From the NCBI GenBank assembly GCA_009823505.1, contig VZQC01008831.1, positions 318,566-382,565 on the forward strand: a stretch of 64,000 nucleotides of DNA, read 5' to 3'. Under the pieces are notes generated by a model. The model did not search any database, was not told the origin of the DNA, and worked only from the letters and a program-made list of their open reading frames with translations. The position numbers and the translations under genes are program-made. This DNA comes from Rhizomys pruinosus. Lineage: Eukaryota > Chordata > Mammalia > Rodentia > Spalacidae. Every line of letters begins with the position of its first letter. Position 1 is the stretch's first letter. Below are positions 45,375 to 57,302 of this stretch, one piece after another.

Positions 45375-47778
45375 CTAATAGAACAGAAAATTGAGATGTT
45401 TCCAGTACCACATTTTCAAAGGACTGCAGGACTAGGTGACCTGCTCCGAGCTGCTTTTCCATTTTTATTGTCTTCCAGCACACAAACCAACCCCTAGCAA
45501 TGCACCTCACTTTTTACTTTCCTGACACTAATGTAAGTCACTCTCACTACAAATGACTGCAACTGTCCTTCCTCCATGCCAGGCCCTCCTCATTCATCTG
45601 TTCCCTCTCTCCTTCAACCATTCCATAGCAAGTTGTGCATTTCTGTCATCACATTTGACTATGATCCCTCCGCCATCTTTAGGACCTTAACTAAACCCTA
45701 AGCCCCTATTTATTTTCACAGCAGTTTTCCTTTTCTTCCTCCTAAAAAGCTACTCAAAGCACTCCTACCCAAACAGAAGAGCTCCCGCCACTCCCTCATC
45801 CCTCCCAATACTCTAGTGATGTCACCATTATTCAAATCCTTCTGCACTGATGGTAGTCTTAAGGGGTTTAGTGGTCATCCCAAACCCTAATCATCCCCAT
45901 GTCTTTCTTCAGTACCAACCACTCTCCCCAGCCACATAACCATATTTTTAATGGGCTCTGTCACCAGCATGGGGAAATTCCGCAATGCCAGCTTCCTCCC
46001 AAAACTTATTCTAGCTCTTTAATCATCTTTCTCTAGGCAGGGCAATGTGACACGCAACTATAGTACTAGCAACTCAAGACGATGAGGCAGGATTGCTTGA
46101 GCCCACGAGTTAAAGGGCTCATAGCCTGCCCTACGTCCACTGGGCCACTAGGGCTTGCATGTTTGAGCGAATCATCTTGCTACTGCAGAGACAGTTCTCT
46201 GCAGCTCCGTGGACTAGAGAATAACCAAATCAGTGTTCTCCCTAATGTCTCACCTCTGGGCAACACACTGTCATCAACACTAGATACTTCCTGTTGGGAT
46301 ACCAGGGATTTGTTTTCTAATGACTGGCTCTTCTCTGACAAAGTGCAAACTGTCAGCAGTCTAGGATCTAAAACCCTGCCCTTTCCTCTCCATACTTCAC
46401 ATGCTACCACTATGTGGCAACAGTATGTATCCATCTATCCACTTATACCCCCTGCCTATGGCCCTATTGTCTTAGCTCTGGGTCTTCATTGGGTATTTGC
46501 CCCGCCCCTCCACAAAACCTGAAATGCTACAAGGCTCAGCTTAAATGCCACCTCCTCTCTAAGGTCCTCCATACCCCTCAAGTGACAAGTAAGCATTCCA
46601 GTACTTTATTTGCCAGTAACTTATACTTTCTCTTTCAAGAACTATGTGTGTTTATTTTTCCCACTTCTATTTTTTCTAAGAAAGACCCAGGTTTTAATTG
46701 CTTGACTGTTCCCTTTTGGTCTTGGCACAGGTCCCTACCTGTCAAAGGTTTAATTAAGTCTCGGCTCCACAGATGAGCCTGCTGGCCATTCTCTTTCAGC
46801 TCTGGCACATGACCTACACTTCTTTTTTTAACCCAAGCAATGCCAATAAGCAAAAAAGCCACAGATTCACCAGAGGACTTCAGAGCTTGGTGCTGTGTCT
46901 TGTCTTGAATGGACAGTAGGAATGGAGTTAGTTTTATTTTCAAGAAAAAGGCAGCACAGATATCTCTCAGTCTCCACCCCCCCCCCCCGCCATGAAATTA
47001 AAAGAGCAGAAGGTGGTGATACTCCACAGGCACCACTATCTATCCTCCTTGTTAGTGGAGGAGGGGCTACTCCAAACAAACTTTCTCACAGGGAATAGCA
47101 ATCACAAAATGGGAATGCTGTTATTGGTGAGGGATGAAGAGAAAGAAGGAAGCCTGAAGTGATAGAAAAAGGAGAATATGAAAAGGGGGAAGAGAGAAGG
47201 ACTGGGAGAGGTGGAAGGAGGGGGAAGTAAGGGACAAGAGGAAGAAGGGGGAGGTGAAAGGAGGGGAGTCCTTTCACTGTAGAACGTCTGGTCATTTAGT
47301 ATACAGGAATTCAGTAGTGATGGTCTATTTTGCAGGAATGTCTTGTAAGGTAATTTACTTACTCCCTGCAAACTTTAATCTCAAGAGACTTGGCAATTAA
47401 GTCAAAACCTAATGGCTGGCAGGAAGTAGATACTCAGATGTTTACTCTCAAAAGGGTCCAAACATTATGAACATTCTAGCTGGGATGGCAACAGTGCTGG
47501 AATCAGACAAAAATCCAAATTGAAACCAAGATAAGAGGATGATATCTTGATGTCACAAAGTACTCTAAAAGCCAAAAGATTAACTACTCATTGAGACAGT
47601 TAAGCTGGCAGCTTAGGTTCAATGATACAAAGCCCATTCCCAATGTTCTAAACACTAGGTATTTTTTTTTAACACTAGGTATTTTGGTAAAGACTATTTC
47701 AGTCTGCTAGCTGGGCACTTGAGTAATGTCAGCACTGTCCTTATTTGAGTATCTAAGAGCTATTTTTAAAAAGATGAC
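45375..47778. other. OFD1 intron 19, mostly unassigned
   Basis: No exon supported. 46033-46135 has a weak B1-like stretch. 46978-46988 is a C run. 47110-47280 is purine-rich. 47651-47685 holds a short T run between two copies of AACACTAGGTATTTT. Confidence 0.5.
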
Positions 47779-47960
47779 AGCCGGGTGTGGTGGTGCACGC
47801 CTTTAATCCTAGCAATCAGGAGGCAGAGGCAGGCGGATCTTTGTGAGTTCAAAGCCAGCCTGGTCTACAGAGCGAGTTCCAGGACAGCTGGGGCTACAGG
47901 GAGACCCTGTCTCAAAAAGACCAAAAAAATAACTAAATAAAAATAAATAAAAATAAAAGT
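47779..47960 (+). repeat. B1 SINE
   Basis: Complete B1 (AGCCGGGTGTGGTGGTGC ... GACCCTGTCTCAAAAAGACC) with an AAAT-type tail. Confidence 0.95.
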
Positions 47961-48060
47961 CTTTGAGTGATCTAGGAAGTAGTTTACTGAGCACACAGAC
48001 CAGCCCTGAAAATATGGCTATGTTAAGTGTGAGTTGAAGAAAAGATGCACGTACTTGTAC

Positions 48061-48162
48061 GTGGAATGGTTATGGTGGGCACAGCAGCTGCAGCAGCATC
48101 CATGAGTAGCATATCCTCAGCAGGGTGGAGCCCTTCGGTTTCAAATTGCTCTGGTTGTTTCC
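48061..48162 (-). CDS. OFD1: OFD1 exon 19
   Basis: A 102-bp exon between acceptor GTGGATGCAG and donor GTACAA on the minus strand, phase 1 to phase 1. It encodes KQPEQFETEGLHPAEDMLLM then DAAAAAVPTITIP. The DAAAAAVP run is a recognisable OFD1 signature. Confidence 0.94.
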
Positions 48163-48489
48163 CTGCATCCACATGGGAGGGGCAAACAATTGTGCCATGA
48201 GTCTTTAGTAACAGCAGCAAGTGAAGGGAAGGCACTGTAATGTACGGGATCTAGGCACAGAAGCCTAAAACTGCAGAGAGAGCAAGTGGAGGCACTTTCC
48301 TACAGGATTCTGTAGGTTCAACCACTTGGCAAGGCATTCAACTCTCAACGTATTCTGACACTTTAAAGAATTACATTTGCTTACAAAACTGGATTTATAC
48401 TCAACGGGAAAATCAATCCAGTAAGAGAAGACAATTCATTTGGCTTACCGATAAATCGTTTAAGTTCAATAAAAGTATCAATGATTTAA

Positions 48490-48795
48490 AGCCACTCGAA
48501 ATTCCCACAAAGATAGGGGGTGGGGCTTCTAAGGAGCTTGAAAGCTGCTGGAGTAGCGGAGTCAAGCTTTTCTCAGAGAAGTGGCCCCTCACTGGTTGCT
48601 AGATGACTTTACCCCCATGCACCTATGTACAGCTCTGATTGGACTCTGTGGGCTATGAAAAGAGAACATAAAGTTGGGAGGTGAATATAGCAGGAGGAGT
48701 GTGGGAGGAGTTAGAGGGGAGTAAGCAGTAGATATGATCAAAATATATTGAATACATGTATGAAATTCTCAAAGAATGAATAAAAAATATAAATG
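48490..48795 (+). mobile_element. L1 (Lx-like) 3' end fragment
   Basis: Ends with ATGATCAAAATATATTGAAT, a tail GAATAAAAAATATAAA, and a GGGAGGAG-rich segment. The ending is shared with 54470-54590. 5'-truncated, no coding part. Confidence 0.65.
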
Positions 48796-49039
48796 ATTTT
48801 ACAGTCCTATTAACTAGTGAGTTAAAACATACTTCACAAAATTTATTAAGCCTTTTCATTTAACTGTTCCAACTTGACAATGAAGTTTACAAGGCCAAGA
48901 TTTTTCAAGCTGGTAAGAGCCTCAGAGAGGATGGATCATGCATCCATATCATACTTATGAAGGGATGACAGGCTGATACAGTCAAAGGTGAGGTCACGGG
49001 CAGCCCACCACTTCCTGGACTCTCATTTTAATTTCCCTT

Positions 49040-49458
49040 CGTGTGCATGTGCATCCATACAGACATGTGTGCATGCATGCATGCATGCAGAGGCCAGAGG
49101 TTGATGTCTGGTTTCTTCTTCAATCACTCTCGACCTTATTTATGAATTTTTAAAAAATTTACTTTTATGTGTATGAGTGTATTGCCTACATGTGTTTAAG
49201 TGAATCTATGTCATGCAATGCCCACGAAGGTCAGAAGATCCCCTGGAACTGGAGTTAAGGACATTTGGACCCCATCTAGGTGCTGGGAATTAAACCTGAG
49301 TCCTCTGCAAAAGCAGTCAGTGCTCTTAACTGCTGAACCATCTCTCCAGCCCCCACTCTCAATTTTATTTATTGGTTTTTTTTGAGATAGTGGTCTCCCT
49401 GTAGCCTCTGCTGCCTCAATTGCTGGGATTAAAGGTGTGAGCCACCAAACCTGGCTTT
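49040..49458 (-). repeat. Nested SINEs: B3-like, B2 and B1
   Basis: 49147-49355 is an antisense B2 that split an older SINE. The flanks ACTCTCGACCTTATTTAT (about 49124) and ACTCTCAATTTTATTTAT (about 49357) are its imperfect target duplication. 49378-49458 is an antisense B1 part. Confidence 0.75.
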
Positions 49459-50296
49459 CCACCTTATTTTTTAGACAGGATCTGTCAGGCAACCTAAAGC
49501 TCACTGACTTGGCTAAGCTGGCTAAACTAGGCCCCTTGGGATCTTCCTGGCTCCACCTCCCCAGCCCTGCATTACAGAGTGCACCACTGAGCAGTTTTTT
49601 TTTTTTTTTATGTGGGTGCCCTTTAGTAACTGAGCCATCTCCCCACCTCATTTGAATATTCTTTCACTACTATTCTAGCACTGAGGATGGGTTTTCTTAA
49701 GTATGAACAATCAATCAATGGAATAGGTACGACTTAATCAAAACCTTCATATTCCATACAAAAGAAAAATAATGAAAAATTACTCATTTTAAATCAAGGT
49801 AATCCTAACCTTCAGCAATTAAGCCTTCATTTATAGCCTTAGCTTTCACTTGGGAACTATGGGTCACACTGAAAGTTTTTAAAAGGAAACTAAGATTAAA
49901 AAAAATCTATGCAGCCATCAACAAAATACTTGCAAATCGCATACAGACCCACATCAAAAAGATCATCCATCATGACCAAGTTGGATTCATACCAGAGATG
50001 CAGGGATGGTTCAATATATGTAAATCAATAAATATAAAACACACAAATGGACCGAAAGACAAAAACCGCACGATCATCTCAATTGATGCAAAGAAAGCCT
50101 TTGACAAAATACAACATCCCTTCATGTTTAAAGTTCTAGAGGGAATTGGACTAAAGGAAACATTCCTCAATGTATAAAAAGCCATATACAACAAACCCAC
50201 AGCCAACATCATCCTAAATGGAGAAAATTAGAAACATTCCCCTTAAAGGCAGGAAACTGGCAAGGCTGCTTCCTATCGCCACTCTTCTTCAATATA

Positions 50297-50545
50297 GTGC
50301 TTGAAACGCTTGCTAGGGCAATAAGGCAAGAAAAGGAAATTAAAGGATTACTAACTGGAAAAGAGGAGGTCAAACTATCCCTGTTTGCAGATGATATGAT
50401 AGTTTACCTGAGGGATGCTAAAAGCTCCACCAGAAAACTCCCACAAACAATTAAGAGTTTCAGTAAAGTGGCAGGACACAAAATTAACCTAGAAAAATCA
50501 GCAGCCTTTCTTTACAGCAACAACAAGCAACTGAAGAAGGAATAG
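50297..50545 (+). pseudogene. L1 ORF2 reverse transcriptase fragment
   Basis: Longest open remnant of ORF2. Residues [12 protein letters not shown] contain the FADD catalytic motif of L1 reverse transcriptase, followed by [13 protein letters not shown]. Upstream and downstream parts are broken (for example an in-frame TAG near 50228), so no active enzyme is encoded. Confidence 0.93.
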
Positions 50546-50685
50546 GAGACCTTCCCACTCACAATAGCCTCAAAAAAAAAATACCTGGGGACAAACCTAA
50601 CCAAAGACACCAAAGAGCTCTACAACAAAAAATTTAAAGCCCTGAAGAAGGAGATTGAAGAAGACATCAAAAGATGAAGAAACCT

Positions 50686-50930
50686 GGGCTGGAGAGATGG
50701 CCTAGCAGTTAAGAGCGCCGACCGCTCTTTCAGAGGACCCGGGTTCAATCCCCAGCACCCACATGGCTGCTGAGAACCGTCTGAAACTCCAATTCCAGGA
50801 GAACTCCAGTTCCAGGGGAATCCGACACCCTCTTCTGACCTCCACGGCATGGCACGACACGGGTGCACAAACTTGCATGCAGACAGTACATTCATACACA
50901 TACAGAAATAAATAAAAAAATTAAAAAAAA
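50686..50930 (+). repeat. B2 SINE, subfamily with internal duplication, inside the L1
   Basis: TSD AGATGAAGAAACCT at 50672-50685 and 50931-50944 within L1 ORF2. The B2 is therefore younger than the L1. Confidence 0.97.
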
Positions 50931-52049
50931 AGATGAAGAAACCTCTCATGCTCATGGATTAGAAAAATTAATATAGTAAAAATGTCCATTCTACCCTAAT
51001 ATACAGATTCAATGCAATCCCAATTAAAATCCCTATGAGTTTCTTCACAGACTTGGAAAAAAAAAAAACAACTTAAATTCATATGGAAAAACAAAAGACC
51101 CTGAATAGCTAAAGCAACCCTGAATGGAAAATGCAATACAGAGGGGATCACCTTACTGGACTTCAAGCTATATTACAAGGCTATAGTCATAAAGATAGCC
51201 TGGTACTGGCACGAAAATAGACCCATTGACCAATGGAACAAAATTGAAGATCCAAACTTGGGCTCATAAAATTTCAGCCTCCTCATATTCGATAAAGGGG
51301 CTCAAAATGGTCATTGGAGGAAATATAGCATCTTTAGCAAATAGTGCTGGCAAAACTGGATCACCATATGTAGAAGAACAAAATTAAACCCCTACCTCTC
51401 ACCCTGTACAAAAATCAACTTCAAATGGATCAAAGACCTCAATGTGAAACACGAAACTCTGAAGGTGATAGAAGAAAAAGTTGGCAGCAACCTACAAGAC
51501 ATAGGCGATGAAAAGACTTTCTAAATCAGACAGCAGCTGCACAGGAAATAAGGTCGACAATTGACAAGTGGGACCTCATTAAACTCAAAAGCTTCTGTAC
51601 AGAGAAAGAAACAATCAGTGAAGTGAAAACCCACAGAGTGGGAGGAAACTTTCACCAGTGATACATCTGACAGAGCATTAACTTCCAGAATATACAAACT
51701 CCTCAAAAAACAAGAAGAAAACAAATGACTCACTCAAAAGATGGAGTAAAGAGCTAAACAGAGACTTCACCAGTGAGGGAGTAAAGATGGCTGAAAAACA
51801 TCTCAAAAAGTGTTCAACATCATTAATAATTAAGGAAATGAAAATTAAAACCATTCTAAGATATCATCTCACTCTAATACAACTGGCTGAGATCAAGAAA
51901 ATACAAGACGCCAAATACTGGAGAGGTTGTGGGGAAAGGGGCACACTCATCCACTGCTGGTAGGAATGTAAACTCATACAACCACTGTGGAAATCAGTGT
52001 GGAGAACGCCACCATAACTATTAGTGCTGTTTAAATACCTATATATCTA

Positions 52050-52622
52050 ATTGCTTGTGCTTCATTAGTAGGATCGAAAGGTTATTCCTGGACAAACTGT
52101 CAGCCCATGAAAGGAAACAGCCAGAATTGACCAGAGTCCAAGACAACAGCTCCAGAGAAAGTAGACTGTTTTGCTTCTCACCCACCTATACCCCTTTTCG
52201 AAGCCTAGGGAACAATCTGCGGAAGAGGGGGCGTGGTAGAATGTAAGGGCTGTGATTAGGGTGAATAGTGAAACTATAGCAATATAGTCTGGACACTCAT
52301 TTGATCAACTTGATTGAACATACAAGCTCCCCCACCCCCCGCTGGATGGTGGGACCCATGTGCTGTGTGGGTTTGGGCACAACAGCCTGCAAATTGGTTT
52401 TACATGAAGGATGCTTGTACTCATAAATTATCACTTATTGCTAAAAAATGAAAAAAATGAGAGAAAGATGAAGGACAGTTATGGCAGAATGCATGGTCTG
52501 GGATGGGGTGGGGTGGGGTGGGGGGGAAGGGAAAGGGAAATATGCCTGAACTGAATTGGAAAATGATGTACGAAACACAGAAAGCATCAATGAAAACAAA
52601 ACAAAACAAAACAAAAATAACA
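52050..52622 (+). mobile_element. L1-tailed nonautonomous retroposon nested in the L1
   Basis: Interrupts the L1 between GGAAATCAGTGTGGAG (51990-52005) and AACTCAAAATGAACC (from 52622). The 5' half (AAACAGCCAGAATTGACC ... GATCAACTTGATTGAAC) matches 62740-62990 and 27150-27290. The 3' half (GTTTGGGCACAACAGCC ... GGGGTGGGGTGGGG ... AGCATCAATGAAAAC) matches 60610-60860. Ends in an (AAAAC)n tail. Confidence 0.85.
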
Positions 52623-53553
52623 ACTCAAAATGAACCTACCACTTTACCCAGCCATACCACTCCTGGGTAAATACCTACAAGACTCTCCTACTGCAAAGAT
52701 GCATGCATATCTATGTTTATTGCAGCCCTCTTCACAACAGCAAGAAGCTGGAAGCAACCCAGGTGCCCCTCAACCGATGAGTGGATAACAAAAATGTGGT
52801 ACATCTACACAATGTACATCTACACAATGGAGTTCTAAGTAGTGGTAAAGAAAGATGACATCATGAACTTTGCAGGCAAATGGATGGAACTCAAAGCCAT
52901 TATGCTAAGTGAAGTAACACAGTCCCAAAGAAACAAATAGGGAATGGTTTCCCTCATTTGTGGATGCTAGCACCAAATCCCCCAATTGAAAGACAAGCTG
53001 AGCAATGTTATTGTTATATCTCTTTCTATCTAAAAGCAATTGTGATGTTATAAGGTGATCTCTTAATGAGCCCTAGAGTTAACTAACCACATACTCTCAG
53101 ACATGGTAATTAATGTATATGGGTGAAAAGTATATATCCATATTTTAGAGTGACATAAAATTAAAGGGAAAAAATGTGAACTCCTAAACATATATTGGAG
53201 TTAACATACAGTTTGTTCCTGGAGAACATAACTCTGGTACATGTATGACATTTATATAGACATATTTTGGAGCAATACGATGGGGAGGGAATCACAATAA
53301 CATAGGGACTGGGTCAAAGAATGGACTGACATAGTTAAATTCTGCCCAAAACAATGGACCTTTACAGAGAAAAACTTTAAAGAGACTGAGAGAAAGATGA
53401 AATACATGTAAGGCAGAATACATGATCTGGGGTGGGGTGGGGGGGAAGGGAAGGGGGAATGTGTTTAAATGGAACTGAGAAATGATGTCTGAAATACACA
53501 AAACATCAATAAAAGTATTATAAAAAAATCTGCGCAACAGAAAAATGAAGCAA

Positions 53554-53660
53554 GGGCTGGGGAGATGGCTCAGTGAGTAAAGGTGCCTGCCATTAAGCTG
53601 CAAGACATGAGATTAATCCCCAAGATCCATGTGCCATGGGACATGTGCAAACATGCACTT

Positions 53661-53702
<42 letters not shown>
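53554..53702 (+). repeat. B3-like SINE with (CA)n tail
   Basis: GGGCTGGGGAGATGGCTCAG head, then CA repeats (53665-53702). Confidence 0.85.
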
Positions 53703-53705
<3 letters not shown>

Positions 53706-53734
53706 GACCCTCTAATGTGTATACTCAGACTTAC

Positions 53735-53838
53735 ACCTGAAACACGGTTTAGTTTCCTCATTTTTCTCCAAAGATTGCCTGTCAGGCATGTTTGAAAATT
53801 TACTTCGATCTTGAATCTCAGTTTCTGTCTGATAAAGA
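53735..53838 (-). CDS. OFD1: OFD1 exon 18
   Basis: A 104-bp exon between acceptor TTCCAATCCAG and donor GTAAGT on the minus strand, phase 2 to phase 1. It encodes LYQTETEIQDRSKFSNMPDR then QSLEKNEETKPCFR, aligning with the LYRRQTELQDKSEF region of OFD1. The donor is set at GGT/GTAAGT because only this choice keeps exon 19 in frame. The upstream CAG/GTGTAA would shift it. Confidence 0.92.
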
Positions 53839-53944
53839 CTGGATTGGAATAAAGTACATGAAATATGTAGCGTTAGTAACATAAAAACCAAGAGAACTGG
53901 CAAACAGAAAGTTTTTTGGTTGTTGAAAATAATTTACAAAAATT

Positions 53945-54085
53945 TGGAGTTTTGTTTTTTGACATAGGTGTCTCTGTGGCTGGCCTAGAACTCACTATGT
54001 AGTGTAGCATAGCCTCAAATTCATGGCAATCCTCCTGTCTCAACCTCCTGAGATGACAGATGGTAGCCATCATGGCAGGCTCCTG
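53945..54085 (-). repeat. B1 SINE (diverged)
   Basis: Antisense: GTGGCTGGCCTAGAACTC ... CTCAACCTCCTGAGATGAC. Confidence 0.7.
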
Positions 54086-54116
54086 AACTCATTTTCTGTG
54101 GCTTATAAAAAATGGC

Positions 54117-54285
54117 TGTAGGCCTGAGGTTGTGATAGGTGGTAGAGTGCTTCCAAAGCAGGCACGAGAGCCTGAATTTCATCTCAATACTACATTAAAA
54201 GAAAAGAAAAGAGAAAAGAGAAGAAAAGAAAAGAGAAGAAAAGAGAAGAGAAGAGAATAAATAAAAGAAAAGAAAAGAGAAGAAG
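54117..54285 (+). repeat. ID-like SINE followed by (AAAAG)n
   Basis: GTGGTAGAGTGCTTCC head (ID type) and an expanded AAAAG/AGAGA tail at 54196-54285. Confidence 0.7.
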
Positions 54286-54469
54286 GGGAAGAATGGGCCT
54301 AGGGACTAAATGAATGTTCCACCCATATCCTGCTGTACTGTCACTCAGCAGGTTTCACCTCCTGCTGGGAAGTAGACTTTACTCCTGTGCTGTCAATGAG
54401 CGTCCTCCGTCTTCCAGTAACCAGAAAACATTTTTCAAAAGACAAATTCCTAACATATATGACAGAGTA

Positions 54470-54590
54470 CATGAAATTCAGTTGGGAAAGGGGGGGCGAT
54501 AAGAGAAGTGCATTTAGGGGATGAGGTCTAAATATGATCAAAATACATTGTATGAAATTTGCAAAAATTCAATTAAAAAAAATTCCACAC
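54470..54590 (+). mobile_element. L1 (Lx-like) 3' end fragment
   Basis: AATATGATCAAAATACATTG and AAATTTGCAAAAATTCAATT with an A-rich tail. Same ending as 48490-48795. Confidence 0.65.
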
Positions 54591-54712
54591 CACTTCAATA
54601 CAAAGCAGCTGAAGACACAATCCCACAAGCCCTATTTGGTGTCAAAGTATGCTAAGTTGACTGACTGTGGTTCTTGATACTCCTTTTGGTTTTCTCATAG
54701 GAAAACACAATA

Positions 54713-54835
54713 TAAGCTGGGCATAGGGACACATGCCTGTAATCAGTCTCAGGACTCATAAGGCAGAGAAGCAGGACAGCTGAGGTTTGAGGCTAGCCTG
54801 GGCAACACAGTTAATGAGACTGCCTGAAAATGAAA
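54713..54835 (+). repeat. B1 SINE (diverged)
   Basis: AAGCTGGGCATAGGGACAC ... AGGCTAGCCTGGGCAACAC. Confidence 0.7.
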
Positions 54836-55868
54836 CAGAACAAGTATAATACAAAAATATAAAAGTACGTAAAGGTCCTAGGGCCATGATAGGGACATGT
54901 GGCATTTTTCAAATCTGCATGGGAGGTGCCCAGTTGGAGCCCAGAAGTAGGGATTCTGAATCTCCCGCTATGGGTAGAGTCCTGCCTGTGAATCAAGTGA
55001 CTCACTGGCCTAGTTTCTAAAAACATCTCCTTCAACAATCATACCCTAGAGTTCATTACTGAGAATTTGTTTCAATGACACACAAATTGAAACCTTATTT
55101 GTTTATATTTAAATGCTGAAACACTTTTAAAAATAACTTATAAACATTTTTGATTTATGTTTAGTTTATGTGTATGCGTGTTTTGCCTACAAGTATGTAA
55201 GTGCGCCTTTGTCATACAATGCCTGAAGAGGCCAGAAGAGGGGTGGTGGATCCCCCAGAACTGGAGTTTCAGGAGGTCAGCTGCCCTATGGGTGCTGGAA
55301 TCCGAACTTGGGTCTTCTGCTTGAGTAGCAAGTGCTCTTAGCCACCGAGCCACCTCTGTGACACCTAAAACAACTTTTCAGTGATGTGTGAAAAAATGAG
55401 CCAAATATACTTACTTTGACAGTTTATATATGTTTGACTTCAAAAATATTTTATTTTTAATTATATACATTATGTATGTGGGGGGAGGGGTATGTGTATG
55501 TGAGATCAGTGCCCAAGGGGACCTAAGAAGGAGCCAGAGTTATAGGCAATTGTGAACTGCCCAACATGAGTACTAGAAACTGAACACAGGTACTTTGCAA
55601 GACCAGTATGTGTTTTTGACCAGTAAGCCATCTCTCCAGCCTACATTGGTCTATCTTTATGAGCCAAATCCATTCACAGAACAATGAAGATATTTCTTTA
55701 CATAATGTTACATTCTCACTCATAATTCAGATGACTTTTTAAGATCACAAATGATTTTAGAATATTACCGTAAATTCCAGCTGCTACATGATCTTTAATA
55801 TTGCCTAAAAAATGTCAAGACAGCAGATAATATGATTAAACAGAAGCCAATGAATAAATGATGTTTAC

Positions 55869-56108
55869 CACGGATTCGGCTTGGCAGCCCCAGAGAAAGA
55901 AAGACCAGAGAAGCTGTGCCTTGATGCAACAGGTGACGGCTGGGCTGTTGTTCTGTCACGATAAGGACTAGTGGGAGCACCCTGTGACCCATGTGACCTG
56001 ACTGCTGTTCTGTCTGGACAAGGACTGCAGAAAGCAATATGTGATTGGGCTGCTCTGTCAGGACCAGGGCTAGAAGTAGCAATGGATAACATGTGGCATT
56101 TTTCAAAT
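55869..56108 (-). pseudogene. OFD1: Extra copy 1 of OFD1 exon 17 (third in transcript order)
   Basis: Contains 222 bp of exon 17 (56090-55869) with intact donor GTAAAC but without the native acceptor. A new AG (CCCATGCAG, 56110-56109) would give a 240-bp exon. Joined after exon 17, it opens with TG+A, a stop codon. One coding change compared with the other copies (Ile for Val, QSHIAF). Probably skipped, or a poison exon if used. Confidence 0.75.
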
Positions 56109-57062
56109 CTGCATGGGAGGTGCCCAGTTGGAGCCCAGAAGTAGGGATTCTGAATCTCCCGCTATGGGTAGAGTCCTGCCTGTGAATCAAGTGACTCACT
56201 GGCCTAGTTTCTAAAAACATCTCCTTCAACAATCATACCCTAGAGTTCATTACTGAGAATTTGTTTCAATGACACACAAATTGAAACCTTATTTGTTTAT
56301 ATTTAAATGCTGAAACACTTTTAAAAATAACTTATAAACATTTTTGATTTATGTTTAGTTTATGTTTATGAGTGTTTTGCCTACAAGTATGTAAGTGCGC
56401 CTTTGTCATACAATGCCTGAAGAGGCCAGAAGAGGGGTGGTGGATCCCCCGGAACTGGAGTTTCAGGAGGTCAGCTGCCCTATGGGTGCTGGAATCCGAA
56501 CTTGGGTCTTCTGCTTGAGTAGCAAGTGCTCTTAGCCACCGAGCCACCTCTGTGACACCTAAAACAACTTTTCAGTGATGTGTGAAAAAATGAGCCAAAT
56601 ATACTTACTTTGACAGTTTATATATGTTTGACTTCAAAAATATTTTATTTTTAATTATATACATTATGTATGTGGGGGGAGGGGTATGTGTATGTGAGAT
56701 CAGTGCCCAAGGGGACCTAAGAAGGAGCCAGAGTTATAGGCAATTGTGAACTGCCCAACATGAGTACTAGAAACTGAACACAGGTACTTTGCAAGACCAG
56801 TATGTGTTTTTGACCAGTAAGCCATCTCTCCAGCCTACATTGGTCTATCTTTATGAGCCAAATCCATTCACAGAACAATGAAGATATTTCTTTACATAAT
56901 GTTACATTCTCACTCATAATTCAGATGACTTTTTAAGATCACAAATGATTTTAGAATATTACCGTAAATTCCAGCTGCTACATGATCTTTAATATTGCCT
57001 AAAAAATGTCAAGACAGCAGATAATATGATTAAACAGAAGCCAATGAATAAATGATGTTTAC

Positions 57063-57302
57063 CACGGATTCGGCTTGGCAGCCCCAGAGAAAGAAAGACC
57101 AGAGAAGCTGTGCCTTGATGCAACAGGTGACGGCTGGGCTGTTGTTCTGTCACGATAAGGACTAGTGGGAGCACCCTGTGACCCATGTGACCTGACTGCT
57201 GTTCTGTCTGGACAAGGACTGCAGAAAGCAACATGTGATTGGGCTGCTCTGTCAGGACCAGGGCTAGAAGTAGCAATGGATAACATGTGGCATTTTTCAA
57301 AT
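57063..57302 (-). pseudogene. OFD1: Extra copy 2 of OFD1 exon 17 (second in transcript order)
   Basis: Same structure as the preceding copy. Exon body 57284-57063, intact donor, native acceptor missing, cryptic CCCATGCAG acceptor at 57304-57303. Splicing from the true exon 17 would give an immediate TGA. Confidence 0.75.

Larger units (their letters stand above)
49898..53526 (+). mobile_element. 5'-truncated L1 with ORF2 remnant, 3' UTR and two nested insertions
   Basis: Begins inside the reverse transcriptase region (ATCTCAATTGATGCAAAGAA motif) and runs to the L1 3' UTR and poly-A. A possible imperfect duplication AAAAAAATCT(A/G)(T/C)GCA lies at both ends. A B2 with TSD sits at 50686-50930 and an L1-tailed retroposon at about 52050-52622. 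ORF2 carries stops and frameshifts and is non-functional. Confidence 0.93.

Noticed and set aside
53735..53745. CAG/GTGTAA as the OFD1 exon 18 donor
   Set aside because: It gives phase 2 and shifts exon 19. GGT/GTAAGT three bases downstream keeps the conserved frame.
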